From an uncultured Lentisphaeria bacterium (GTDB lineage Bacteria > Verrucomicrobiota > Lentisphaeria > Victivallales > UBA1829), in contig CAJKAR010000020.1 of NCBI GenBank assembly GCA_905197955.1, positions 16,348-80,347 of the forward strand: DNA of 64,000 nucleotides. The letters run 5' to 3'. Of this stretch, positions 41,329-50,468 are shown one piece after another. The notes beneath the pieces are model-generated. The model was given only the letters and a program-made list of their open reading frames with translations. It searched no databases and had not been told where the DNA came from. Made by a program: the position numbers and the translations under genes. Numbering within the stretch: the first letter of the stretch is position 1; each line of letters begins with the position of its first letter.

Positions 41329-43158
41329 TTATCCGCCCTTCATCGCAAGACTGACCACATCGGGCGCGATTCTATGCAGAAGTCCGTCCAACATTTCCAG
41401 TATCTGCGCATGTTCGGTGCATTTCAACGCTTTTTCCGCAAGAGCTTCCGCCTCATACATTTTCAAACGGCGAACCACTCTCCGGGCCATTCCAAGAGAA
41501 ACAGGACTCATACTCAGTTCCTGCACACCGAGTCCCACCAGAAGAGGAATAAAACGCGGATCCGATGCCATTTCTCCACAGACACTCACCCAGATTCCCG
41601 CCTTCTCCGCCGCCTGGACAATGCGGTCGATCAGCATCACAATAACCGGATGGGCCGGCCGGTAAAGGTTTGCCACCTTTTCGTTTCCGCGGTCCACCGC
41701 CATTGTGTACTGAACAAGATCGTTGGTACCGATGCTGAAAAAGTCCGCTTTCTTTGCCAGATGATCCGCAAAAAGAGCCGCGGCAGGAGTTTCAATCATA
41801 ATTCCGATTTCCATCTCCTCGTCAAATTTCTTTTTTTCCGCTCTCAGCTCTTTCCGGACCGATTCCAGAATCTCAAGAAGCTTATCAAGTTCATCTTCGC
41901 ATGTCACCATAGGGAACATCATCTTGATGTTTCCAAACGCGCTGGCACGAAGAATCGCCCGCAGCTGCGGAATCAGAAGCTCGGGATACGCAAGACACAG
42001 ACGGATCGAACGCAATCCAAGGAACGGATTCGGATCATGCGAAAGATTCAGAACAGAGGACAACTTATCCCCACCAAGATCCAATGTCCGGATAATAGTT
42101 GCCTGACCATCCATCGACGAAGCAATTTTCCGATAAACTTCAAACTGCTCCTCTTCCGAAGGAATCTTATTCCCCATAAAAAGATATTCCGTCCGGAACA
42201 AGCCGATTCCCGCGGCGCCGGATTTCAAAATATCATCAATACTGTTCACATTGTCGATATTGGCGGCAAGCTGAATCCGATACCCATCGACGGTTTCCGG
42301 AATCAGAGAACTCTCCCGCTGCAATTCATTATACAACTGCTCCTTGAACACCTCTTTCTGCGCATACAGTTCCAAAGTTTCCTGCTTGGGATTCAGGATC
42401 ACGGCTCCGAGAAAGCCATCAATAATCAGCATATCCCCATTATGAACCTGACTGCAAATGCCACCGAGTCCGACAACCGCCGGGATCTTCATGGAACGGG
42501 CAAGAATCGCAGTATGCGACGTTCTACTCCCAGTCTCCGTAGCAAATGCCTGTACATTCTCCCGGTCGAGCAGAGCCGTATCAGAAGGCGTCAAATCACG
42601 GGAAATCACAATTCTCTGGCCGGGCAGATGGTCCAGAAGCTGACGTTCCTGTCCATTCAGATTTTCCAGAATCCGATAGGCGACATCCGCGACATCAGAA
42701 GCCCGTTCCTTGAGGTACTGGTCATCGACCCCGGAAATAGCGGCAATGTACCTCCGGATAATTTCGCAGAAAACAACATTCGCGGACTGCAGTCTCTTTC
42801 TGATTTCCGAAATAACCTCCTGCGTCAGCACCTTGTCATCGACGATCAGCAGATGGGCATCGAAAATACTGGCCTCACTTGCCTGCAAAGACGACTGTAC
42901 CCGTTTCTGAAGATCCATGATCTGGAGACGGGTTTTCTCCAATGCGGCGGTAAAGCGATTGATTTCGTTCGGGACCTCCGCTTCCGTAATCGGATGGCTC
43001 TCCGGCTCCAGGGAAACGCGGTCGCTGTCCCCCACCGCCAACGCCACACCAATAGCGATTCCGGGAGAGGCGGGAATCCCATGCAGCATTATTTCGCGTT
43101 TAGCTTCGGATGGAACTTGAGGCGGAACTGCGGAAACTTTAACGTCATCACTCTTCAT
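41329..43158 (-). CDS. ptsI: Phosphotransferase system enzyme I
   Basis: 609 aa. It transfers phosphate from phosphoenolpyruvate to HPr. The active His is in GSRTSHTAILARSM; the PEP domain has FRTEYLFM, LGGDKLSSVL, GLRSIRLCL, MFPMVTCEDELD and GTNDLVQYTMAVDRGN. The ATG at 43158 overlaps the ptsH stop by 11 nt. About 25 residues precede the usual N-terminus. No sugar-specific EII gene is in the window. Confidence 0.96.
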   Translation of the reverse strand: MKSDDVKVSAVPPQVPSEAKREIMLHGIPASPGIAIGVALAVGDSDRVSLEPESHPITEAEVPNEINRFTAALEKTRLQIMDLQKRVQSSLQASEASIFDAHLLIVDDKVLTQEVISEIRKRLQSANVVFCEIIRRYIAAISGVDDQYLKERASDVADVAYRILENLNGQERQLLDHLPGQRIVISRDLTPSDTALLDRENVQAFATETGSRTSHTAILARSMKIPAVVGLGGICSQVHNGDMLIIDGFLGAVILNPKQETLELYAQKEVFKEQLYNELQRESSLIPETVDGYRIQLAANIDNVNSIDDILKSGAAGIGLFRTEYLFMGNKIPSEEEQFEVYRKIASSMDGQATIIRTLDLGGDKLSSVLNLSHDPNPFLGLRSIRLCLAYPELLIPQLRAILRASAFGNIKMMFPMVTCEDELDKLLEILESVRKELRAEKKKFDEEMEIGIMIETPAAALFADHLAKKADFFSIGTNDLVQYTMAVDRGNEKVANLYRPAHPVIVMLIDRIVQAAEKAGIWVSVCGEMASDPRFIPLLVGLGVQELSMSPVSLGMARRVVRRLKMYEAEALAEKALKCTEHAQILEMLDGLLHRIAPDVVSLAMKGG

Positions 43159-43426
43159 CAAATCGTCTGTCTATGAGTTCGTTCAAAGCCTTGACTGCCT
43201 GCTCAGCATCCGGCCCTTTAGCCGTAATGATCAATTTTGATCCGCATGCAGCAGAAAGGACCAGCATACTCATCAGACTTTTCCCGTTAGCGACCTCATC
43301 ATCCTTTTTGACCGTGATATCACTGTCAAACTTTGTGGCCGTCTGTACAAAAAGCGAAGCCGGCCTGGCATGCAGACCCAGTTTGTTTTTTATAATGCAT
43401 TCAGCCGTGGTTGAGGCCGTTCCCAT
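43148..43426 (-). CDS. ptsH: Phosphocarrier protein HPr
   Basis: 92 aa. The phospho-accepting His19 is in KLGLHARPA. Ser50 in NGKSLMSML sits at the regulatory site that HPr kinase phosphorylates in many bacteria. It is coupled to ptsI by overlap. HPr and enzyme I without EII may work in regulation, for example carbon control of the many sugar cassettes; this is inference. Confidence 0.96.
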   Translation of the reverse strand: MGTASTTAECIIKNKLGLHARPASLFVQTATKFDSDITVKKDDEVANGKSLMSMLVLSAACGSKLIITAKGPDAEQAVKALNELIDRRFDEE

Positions 43427-43541
43427 AAAATTACTCCTGAAAATTAGAATTTCAACAGCTCATAATATATCATGGAATCGGGAAAAAGCAATGTGGAAAA
43501 AGAAGAAAGCGCCGATATCCTGCCATCCCGAAGAGGATTTT

Positions 43542-43590
43542 CACGGGATTCCTTTTTCTCCCAGAAGAACCGTTTCCGTGGAATCCCGTG
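43542..43590. other. Long inverted repeat between MATE and ptsH genes
   Basis: CACGGGATTCC (43542-43552) and GGAATCCCGTG (43580-43590) pair perfectly over 27 nt. It starts 10 nt beyond the MATE stop, so it may stabilise that transcript's 3' end or terminate it; no T-run follows the stem. Confidence 0.5.
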
Positions 43591-43599
43591 TCAAGCTGT

Positions 43600-45084
43600 T
43601 CATACACAACAGCTTCTTTCGAGTTCTGCTTCTTCCTCTTCGGAGGGAGCCGGCGGGAGATCAATCACTTTGATCTTTTTCCAGGCTCCAGTTTTTCTGC
43701 GGTATACCATCAGAGCCGCATCCACTCCAATGTAGAATGTAAGCAGGCACCAGATCGCCCCGATCCCAGCATGAACACAATACACCAGATAAAGAGTTCC
43801 CGGAATCTGAATCAGCCAGGAAGTCGAAACGCCAATACAAAGCGGAATCTTCGTATCCCCGGCTCCGCGCAGGCTTCCCATTGTAATGAAACGCGTCGCA
43901 TCCAGAAGATTGAATACCACTGCAAAATGCAGAATGATAACGACATAGCGGACTACCTTTTCAAAATCCATATTCGTAGTCCCGGCCTTGCCGGAACCGA
44001 AAACGCTCACCAGAAGCTCCGGACAGAACAGGTAAAACAGCGAAGCAAACATCATCCAGACAAACAGAATTCTCCAGGAGCGTCCGCAAATCCGCTGAGC
44101 AACCAGCAGACGCCGCTTGCCGATGTATTGTCCCGTGATAATACTGGTGGCATCCATCAGTCCGATCATCGGCATATTCCCTAACATGTTGATGGAAAGC
44201 GCAATACTGGTTGCCGCCAGCTCCTCGTTTCCGGCATAACCGATCATCATGACCACAATCGCAAACGCAGCATTCCGGATGAACGTCTGCAACCCCGCCG
44301 GCGTCCCGAACAGAAGAAGTTTGCGAATGCACGACCAGTCGAATTCCCGATGTGACCGCGTCTCGTACTCCTTCTGATCCACCAGCAGAAAACACGTCGC
44401 CGCAATCAGCATGGTACACAGATTCGCCAGAGAGTTCGCCAGTCCGGCCCCCAGAATCCCGAGCGGCGGCAGTCCCAGCTTACCGAATATCAAAATGTAA
44501 TTCAACGGAATATTGATCAGGCATCCAAGGATCTTCACCTTCGCAACAAACGTGGTTTTGCCGCGACCCGTGAAAAAGGAAAAAAATGCGGTCTCCATGC
44601 AGGTCAATCCGGCGCAGGGAGCCATCGCAATAAAATACTCCAGCTCGTAACAGGCGATCATCGGATTGTGCCCGTTGTGCTCAATAATCAACTTGCCGCC
44701 CAGTGGCAGAAAATAGGCAAGAAGAGCCGCTACCGCCGCTCCAAAATAAAAACCGTTCCATGCCGTTTTAACACAACCGTTGCGATCCCCTGCCCCATGA
44801 TACTGAGAAACAATGGTCGCTGTAAAACTGGTCGTAATCAAAAACAGTGCCATCAATGTGAAAAACATCTGTCCGGCAGGCATTGCCGCGGCGATCTCCT
44901 CCGGGGAATTCTTCGCCAGAAAAACCCGGTTGATAATCATCATCAAAGTGTTGCTGGCACTCAGAATAATCAGCGGCCATGCGATTTTCCAAATCTCGAC
45001 ATATCCGCCCGGTTCATAAAACTGTCTCTTGCTGAAATAGCCCGAAACAGTTCCGATCATCTTTGAAAAAAAATGGGACAACAT
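43600..45084 (-). CDS. MATE-family efflux transporter
   Basis: About 494 aa from 45084; other ATGs at 45159 and 45060 are open and none has a clear ribosome site. Twelve predicted helices in two halves. MATE features: GGYVEIWKIAWPLIILSASNTLMMIINRVFLAK at the N-terminus (shown in family as the first helix), SQYHGAGDRNG, GLPPLGILGAGLANS and GSLRGAGDTKIPL. It exports cationic compounds using sodium or proton gradients. A -10-like TATATT lies at 45175-45170. Confidence 0.9.
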   Translation of the reverse strand: MLSHFFSKMIGTVSGYFSKRQFYEPGGYVEIWKIAWPLIILSASNTLMMIINRVFLAKNSPEEIAAAMPAGQMFFTLMALFLITTSFTATIVSQYHGAGDRNGCVKTAWNGFYFGAAVAALLAYFLPLGGKLIIEHNGHNPMIACYELEYFIAMAPCAGLTCMETAFFSFFTGRGKTTFVAKVKILGCLINIPLNYILIFGKLGLPPLGILGAGLANSLANLCTMLIAATCFLLVDQKEYETRSHREFDWSCIRKLLLFGTPAGLQTFIRNAAFAIVVMMIGYAGNEELAATSIALSINMLGNMPMIGLMDATSIITGQYIGKRRLLVAQRICGRSWRILFVWMMFASLFYLFCPELLVSVFGSGKAGTTNMDFEKVVRYVVIILHFAVVFNLLDATRFITMGSLRGAGDTKIPLCIGVSTSWLIQIPGTLYLVYCVHAGIGAIWCLLTFYIGVDAALMVYRRKTGAWKKIKVIDLPPAPSEEEEAELERSCCV

Positions 45085-45320
45085 ACTGAATCTCAAGCTC
45101 TTACTGATAAATGAGGCTGTTTGCCTGCGATGTCCCGCGGCAATCCGCGCAGACTTCATAAAAAAATGTAATATAACATCATCAGTCAAAAAATCAAACT
45201 ATTAAACTTTTAAAATAATTCTGTTTCATTGATAAATCGTTTTCTCCGGACAGAGAAAAACACAATTCGAAAATCTCACATTCCCCTCATCTGCATAAAA
45301 AATCTATTCACCCCAGGACT

Positions 45321-45986
45321 TTAAAACAAATCCTGCTGCGTAAACTCCGGCGGAAACAAAATCTCCCGCACCGGAGCAAATGTTTTGCGATGCAAAGGCG
45401 TCACGCCCAGGCGCTTCAACGCCTCCAGATGAAGCCCCGTACCATACCCCTTGTGAATCTCAAAACCATATCCGGGATACTCTGAAGCGAATTGTTTCAT
45501 CAAATGATCCCTATGAGTCTTGGCAAGAATGCTTGCGGCGGCAATGGAGGCGGAAGATGCATCTCCTTTCACAAGATTCTGCGACGGCAACGGCAAACCA
45601 TGCACCGGATTGCCGTCCACCAGAATGAAATCGGCTGGAGGAATCACTTTGGAAGCAGCCTGCGCCATCGCCTCCCATGTCGCACGGAGAATATCAATCT
45701 CATCAATCCGCGCGGCAGAAATCTCTCCGATACCCCAGAGAATCGATGGTTCCGAAAGAATTCTCTCACGCAACTCCTCGCGTTGAGCTTCCGTCAATTT
45801 TTTGGAATCATTAAGTCCTGCGGGAATGCGGGAGCGATCGGTAAACACAACAGCCGCGGCAACGACCGGCCCTGCCAGACAGCCGCGTCCGGCTTCATCA
45901 ATTCCCGCCGGAAAAGAAAACCCCTCGTTCCAGAATTTGACTTCGTGAACGAGGAGTTGATCAGAAGCGGAGAGATAACCATCCAT
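45321..45986 (-). CDS. rnhB: Ribonuclease HII
   Basis: 221 aa. It cuts the RNA strand of RNA-DNA hybrids and single ribonucleotides in DNA. The active-site acids are in AGIDEAGRGCLAGPV, VDGNPVHG and the C-terminal segment KTHRDHLM; DSKKLTEAQRE is also diagnostic. It ends the rpsP-khpA-trmD-rplS-rnhB order, a classical arrangement. Confidence 0.96.
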   Translation of the reverse strand: MDGYLSASDQLLVHEVKFWNEGFSFPAGIDEAGRGCLAGPVVAAAVVFTDRSRIPAGLNDSKKLTEAQREELRERILSEPSILWGIGEISAARIDEIDILRATWEAMAQAASKVIPPADFILVDGNPVHGLPLPSQNLVKGDASSASIAAASILAKTHRDHLMKQFASEYPGYGFEIHKGYGTGLHLEALKRLGVTPLHRKTFAPVREILFPPEFTQQDLF

Positions 45987-46023
45987 GGAAACACTCCCTT
46001 CGCTGAAAAGAACGAACCGGTTC

Positions 46024-46452
46024 TTACTTCTCCGCAGGAGCTTCCGCAGCAGGAGCAGCAGGAGCAGCAGGAGCCTCTACGGCAGGAGCCGCAGCATTGG
46101 CTACGAAACGAAGCTGTTCCTTGATCTTGGCGCCTTTACCGACTTTGTCTCTGAGGTAATAGAGCTTGGCTCTGCGGACGCGGCCCTTGCGCTCGACCTC
46201 GATTCTGTCGACGCGGGGGGAATGCAGCGGGAAAACACGCTCCACGCCATAACCGAACGAAACACGTCTGACCGTGAACGTTTCACGAATGTCTGCGCCG
46301 TTTCTGGCAATGACAACACCCGAGAACATCTGGATGCGCTCATTGCTGCCTTCGACGATTTTCGTATAGACTTTTACGGTATCGCCGATTTTGAAGTCAG
46401 TGACTTTGTCTTTCAACTGCTTCTGCTCAATAGCCTTGATGACCTTGTTCAT
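46024..46452 (-). CDS. rplS: 50S ribosomal protein L19 with Ala/Pro tail
   Basis: 142 aa. The conserved core (FKIGDTVKVYTKIVEG, RIQMFSGVVIARNG, FTVRRVSFGYGVERVFPLHS, KGRVRRAKLYYLRD) is complete by residue 112. A 30-residue tail of repeated APAAPAAEAP units follows, not part of the normal L19 (about 115 aa). Located between trmD and rnhB as expected. Confidence 0.97.
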   Translation of the reverse strand: MNKVIKAIEQKQLKDKVTDFKIGDTVKVYTKIVEGSNERIQMFSGVVIARNGADIRETFTVRRVSFGYGVERVFPLHSPRVDRIEVERKGRVRRAKLYYLRDKVGKGAKIKEQLRFVANAAAPAVEAPAAPAAPAAEAPAEK

Positions 46453-46456
46453 ATTC

Positions 46457-47158
46457 CTAATCCTCCGACGAGTTAATTTGTTTCAAGTTCAAGAGATCCG
46501 GCCTGATGAGCTCGGTTCTCTTCTGTGCCTCTTTCCTGCGCCATTCGGCGATCTGCCGATGGTTTCCGGAAAGGAGCACTTCCGGAACTTTCCAGCCTCT
46601 GTATTCGGCCGGCCTTGTGTACTGCGGATACTCAAGAAGTCCGTCTTCAAAAGATTCGTCGACTTCGGATTCAGGAGAACCCAGCGCGCCCGGCAGCAAA
46701 CGGGTCACGGCATCGACAATCACCATCGCCGGAAGATTTCCGCTGGTAAGGACATAATCGCCAATCGAAATATCCCTGTCAACCAAAACCTGACGAACCC
46801 TTTCGTCAACTCCTTCGTAGTGTCCGCAAATGACAATCAAATGTTCCTCGTTCGCCAGTTCATGAGCGATCCGCTGCGTAAACGGCTCGCCGGAAGGAGA
46901 AGTGAGCAACACTTTTGTCTTACTGTTTTTCAAAGATTCCACAGCCTCAAACAGAGGTTCCGGCTTCATGAGCATTCCGGCTCCGCCTCCGTAGGGCTTA
47001 TCATCCACTGTTTTATGGTTGTCGTGAGTAAAATCACGCAAATCAACAGTGTTTATCTGCACGATTCCCTTTTCCACCGCCCGGCCAACGATGCTTTCGC
47101 CCAGAGGACCGAAAAAAATCGATGGAAAAAGAGTAATGATGTCAAACCGGAGGCTCAG
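46457..47158 (-). CDS. trmD: tRNA (guanine-37-N1)-methyltransferase, CTG start inferred
   Basis: 233 aa. It has the trefoil-knot fold typical of TrmD: DDKPYGGGAGM, LTSPSGEPFTQRIA, ICGHYEGVDERV, ISIGDYVLTSGN and the C-terminal PPEYR-like RPAEYRGWKVPEVLLSGNH. The first ATG/GTG codon (47077) would cut off the conserved N-terminus. In-frame codons upstream read LRFDIITLFPSIFFGPLGES, exactly the expected TrmD start. The only plausible initiator is CTG at 47158-47156, overlapping the khpA stop and preceded by GAGGTGG. rimM, usually next to trmD, is absent. Confidence 0.9.
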   Translation of the reverse strand: MSLRFDIITLFPSIFFGPLGESIVGRAVEKGIVQINTVDLRDFTHDNHKTVDDKPYGGGAGMLMKPEPLFEAVESLKNSKTKVLLTSPSGEPFTQRIAHELANEEHLIVICGHYEGVDERVRQVLVDRDISIGDYVLTSGNLPAMVIVDAVTRLLPGALGSPESEVDESFEDGLLEYPQYTRPAEYRGWKVPEVLLSGNHRQIAEWRRKEAQKRTELIRPDLLNLKQINSSED

Positions 47159-47502
47159 TCGACCACCTCAACTGTGACACGTTCCTGCAGACGCCCGGCC
47201 GCTCCCCCGACAAGAGAACGCAACGCGATAATCGTTTTGCCCTTCCTGCCGATGATCTTGCCGGTATCCTCCTTGCGGCACACGATCTTGATCACACGGA
47301 CCGAATTTTCCCCTTCTTCCGTGCTGACCTTGACCTCTTCCGGCGCATCCACAAGAGCTTTCACAACATATTCAACAAAGCCCTCGAGATCGCTGAGTGT
47401 CGCAACTCGTTCCGGGGCTCCGGACTTCGGAGAGGAAGAAACGTTCTTCTCCTCCTCGCCCTTGCCGCCACCGAACAATCCCATTAACGTTTTAAAAAAC
47501 AC
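47155..47502 (-). CDS. khpA: KH-domain RNA-binding protein KhpA
   Basis: 115 aa. A single KH domain carries the GxxG loop in TGKIIGRKGKTIIALRSLV, as in KhpA/YlqC proteins between rpsP and rimM-trmD in many bacteria. About 35 extra N-terminal residues (MFFKTLMGLFGGGKGEEEK) precede the normal start. The stop overlaps the inferred trmD start (CTGA). Confidence 0.9.
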   Translation of the reverse strand: MFFKTLMGLFGGGKGEEEKNVSSSPKSGAPERVATLSDLEGFVEYVVKALVDAPEEVKVSTEEGENSVRVIKIVCRKEDTGKIIGRKGKTIIALRSLVGGAAGRLQERVTVEVVD

Positions 47503-47522
47503 GTCAATTCTCCATCAATTGA

Positions 47523-47834
47523 TCAGGAAGCCGCCTCTTCACCGAACTTCTTGAAATTCTTCTTTCTCGGTTTTGCGTCCGGCACTCCGCGTACTTTGGA
47601 TTTGCCGGCTTTTGCGCGAGCGAGAATATCTTTGACCGTGTCGGACATCTGCGCACCTTTGGAGATCCAATATTCTGTGCGTTCCACATCGATCTTCTCG
47701 TCGCTGTGTTTCGGATCATAGTATCCGAGTTCCTCTACCATGTAGCCGTCGCGCGCAGAACGGATATCACACACCGCAATTCTGAAGCTGATCCAGTTCT
47801 TCGCACCAGTTTTTTTCAGTCTGATTCTTACCAT
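47523..47834 (-). CDS. rpsP: 30S ribosomal protein S16
   Basis: 103 aa. MVRIRLKKTGAKNWISFRI, the EELGYYDP turn and the ERTEYWISKGAQMSDTV segment identify S16. The basic C-terminus ends in EEAAS. First gene of the ribosomal unit that runs to rnhB. Confidence 0.97.
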   Translation of the reverse strand: MVRIRLKKTGAKNWISFRIAVCDIRSARDGYMVEELGYYDPKHSDEKIDVERTEYWISKGAQMSDTVKDILARAKAGKSKVRGVPDAKPRKKNFKKFGEEAAS

Positions 47835-47950
47835 AGCGGACTTCCTTCATTCTCCTGCTTTTGTCCATCTTGTTTGACAGGCGTCCTCATGACGCCGTCC
47901 CGCCGACGTTCGCTGCTTGTCATCGTCACAGGCGGCAATAAAAGACTTAT

Positions 47951-47978
47951 AATATACCGGAGTTTTTCTGTTTTACAA
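47951..47978 (-). promoter_or_regulatory. Probable promoter for the rpsP operon
   Basis: On the minus strand TTGTAA (47978-47973) and TATATT (47956-47951) are 16 bp apart, about 115 nt upstream of rpsP. The leader between them is G/C-rich near the gene and could carry S16-type autoregulation; no motif was recognised. 47979-48109 shows nothing else. Confidence 0.5.
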
Positions 47979-48109
47979 ACGTTTTTACAGACTTATCCCC
48001 GAATATTATCGTTTTTCCTGCCTTTTTTCCTGTCTGAAAGGGATAATATACCTCTTTTTTTTGATTTTTCAATTTTCCCCGAAGGAAAAAAACTTCTCTC
48101 AAACGACTC

Positions 48110-50299
48110 TCACGCGCGGAATCGTTTCAGGCGAAGCGCGTTCAGGACAACAAAAAGCGAACTGCATGCCATCGCCGCCGCGCAGAGCACAGGACTGAGA
48201 CGGGGACCGCCAAACGCATATAGAACTCCCGCCGCAACCGGAATGCAGATCGTATTGTAGAAAAACGCCCAGAACAGATTCTCCCGGATAATCCGCATGA
48301 CGGCCCGGCTCAAGGCAAGCGCCGCGGGAACTGCCAGAAGTTCACTGCGCATCAGAACCATATCTGCGGACTCCATTGCGACATCGGTTCCCGAACCGAT
48401 GGCAATCCCGACATCCGCCTGCGCCAATGCAGGTCCATCATTTATCCCGTCTCCGACCATTGCCACCCGGCGGGCCTCTTTCTGAAGGCTCCGGATCACT
48501 TCCGCTTTCCCCCCCGGCAGAATCCCCGCAAAGCAGCGGTCAAACCCAAGCTCTTCCGCAACGGACTCCGCCGACCGGGGATGATCGCCGCTCAACAGAA
48601 TACATGACACCCCCATCGAGTGCAAACGTTTCAATGCCTCGGCTGAATCCTTCCTGATACGGTCCGAAATGACAATCGCACCCAGCAGTTTTCCTTCCGC
48701 AGCAACATACACCTGCGAATGGGCGGCAACATCCATCTCCAGTTCCTCTACGGAAATCCCCTGTTCCTTCATCAATGCGGCATTGCCGATCAGCAGAGAC
48801 CGACCATCCATTCGGCAGGAGACTCCATATCCGGGGAACGCCCGGAACTCTCCGGCACTTCCCGGCGGAACCGAACGGGCTTGCGCCTCGCGGACAATCG
48901 CTCCGGCCAGAGGATGTTCCGAATTCTGCTCCGCTCCGCACGCGAACGCCAGCAGTTCCGTTTCCGTTACTCCGGAACCGGGAGCCAGCCGGATGCCGAC
49001 AACATCGGGACGCCCCTCCGTCACAGTTCCGGTCTTGTCGAACACAACGGTATCAACACGCGAAGCGGTCTCCAGAGCACTCCCGTTCCGGATCAGAATC
49101 CCAAGACGCGCACCGCGTCCGATTCCGGCGATCAGGGCAATCGGCGTAGCAAGCCCGAGCGCACAGGGGCAGGCAATCACCAGAACGGAAAGACCAAACT
49201 CCAGAGCTCCGGCAAATGAAACTCCGCCTATCAGCATCCACAGCAGAAACGTCAGGAGAGCAAGGCTGATCACGCCCCAGACAAAATAGCCGGAAATCAG
49301 ATCTGCCAGGACCGCAACCGGTGGGCGGGTCCCCTGCGCTTCCCGAATCATCGCGATCATCCGGGCAAGAACGGTATCCCCGCCGACCTGTTCCGCACGG
49401 AACACAAAGGAGCCATTGCGGTTGACAGAACCGCCGGTCACACGGGAACCGATCGTCTTTTCAACCGGAATCGGCTCTCCGGTCAGCATGGATTCATCCA
49501 CAGAGGCAGAACCTTCCGCGATCACTCCGTCAACGGGAATCCGATCTCCGGGACGCACCCGGATCATATCGCCGGTCTGCAACGAGGAAACGGGAACCTC
49601 GGATTCGACTCCGCCGTGAATGACAGATGCCGTCTCCGGCGTCAGCTTCATCAGCTCACGGATCGCTCCGGATGCCCGCCGCCGTGAGCGCGACTCCAGA
49701 AACTTCCCGAGCATAATCAGCGCCACAATCATTCCCGCCGTATCAAAATACAAATGTCCGTACTCCCCCCGGAACATCAGGAAAAAACTGTATGCCACTG
49801 AACCGCCCGTACAGAGCGCAATCAGAGAATCCATATTCGGTGCAAGACGCAGAAGAGAACGGAAGCCGGAAACATAAAACCGTCTTCCCGAAATAAGAAC
49901 CGGAATCAGAAGAATAATCTGCACCCACGCATTCGCCCGGTCGCTGATCGGAACGTAAGGCAAGCCCGCTATGGAGTGCATCGCCGCATAGCACAGAAGA
50001 ACTCCAAACACCAGAGCGGTAAGAAAACGACGGAAATAGACCGGCGTTTCCTCTTCTTCCACAACATCTTTATTGCATGTCTCCTCCGTCACAAGCTCCG
50101 CATCAAAACCAGCCTTCCGGACGGCTTCCACAATTTCCGCAGGCGTGATCCTGGAGGAATCCATTTCCAGATTCATCGTTTTCGCCGCAACGCTCACATA
50201 CACTTCCGCAACTCCCGGAAGTTTTTTCACACTGCGTTCGACATTCGCGGCACATCCGGCACAGTGCATTCCCGTCACATGAAACAGTTTCTTTTCCAT
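48110..50299 (-). CDS. copA: Copper-exporting P-type ATPase
   Basis: 729 aa. One N-terminal heavy-metal domain has GMHCAGCAANV (Cys13, Cys16). Transport and catalytic motifs: TGEPIPVEK actuator loop, ACPCALGLATP in the membrane (the CPC metal site), DKTGTVTEG phosphorylation loop, HPLAGAIV, and GDGINDGPALAQADVGIAIG. It pumps Cu(I) out of the cytoplasm. No chaperone or copper regulator gene is adjacent. Confidence 0.95.
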   Translation of the reverse strand: MEKKLFHVTGMHCAGCAANVERSVKKLPGVAEVYVSVAAKTMNLEMDSSRITPAEIVEAVRKAGFDAELVTEETCNKDVVEEEETPVYFRRFLTALVFGVLLCYAAMHSIAGLPYVPISDRANAWVQIILLIPVLISGRRFYVSGFRSLLRLAPNMDSLIALCTGGSVAYSFFLMFRGEYGHLYFDTAGMIVALIMLGKFLESRSRRRASGAIRELMKLTPETASVIHGGVESEVPVSSLQTGDMIRVRPGDRIPVDGVIAEGSASVDESMLTGEPIPVEKTIGSRVTGGSVNRNGSFVFRAEQVGGDTVLARMIAMIREAQGTRPPVAVLADLISGYFVWGVISLALLTFLLWMLIGGVSFAGALEFGLSVLVIACPCALGLATPIALIAGIGRGARLGILIRNGSALETASRVDTVVFDKTGTVTEGRPDVVGIRLAPGSGVTETELLAFACGAEQNSEHPLAGAIVREAQARSVPPGSAGEFRAFPGYGVSCRMDGRSLLIGNAALMKEQGISVEELEMDVAAHSQVYVAAEGKLLGAIVISDRIRKDSAEALKRLHSMGVSCILLSGDHPRSAESVAEELGFDRCFAGILPGGKAEVIRSLQKEARRVAMVGDGINDGPALAQADVGIAIGSGTDVAMESADMVLMRSELLAVPAALALSRAVMRIIRENLFWAFFYNTICIPVAAGVLYAFGGPRLSPVLCAAAMACSSLFVVLNALRLKRFRA

Positions 50300-50468
50300 C
50301 TCATACTCCTATCTCCGGATCCCCCTGCCGACAGAGTTCTCCCGGCACTTTTCATTTTCCGGGAAATATACCATACCGCATCAAAAAAAGCCAGTTCTTC
50401 CACATATTTTTTAGCAATGACTAATTTATTTTCTTTTCAAAAACGCCTTAAAAATTTTTCAAAAAAAC

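Noticed and set aside
41221..43176. A 651-codon open frame antisense to ptsI
   Set aside because: ptsI is certain from its motifs; the antisense frame is low-complexity in Arg, His and Asn as expected for a shadow.
46024..46110. GCAGGAGCAGCAGGAGC repeats as a possible minisatellite
   Set aside because: They encode the Ala/Pro tail of L19 in frame, so this is a coding low-complexity tail, not a separate repeat element.
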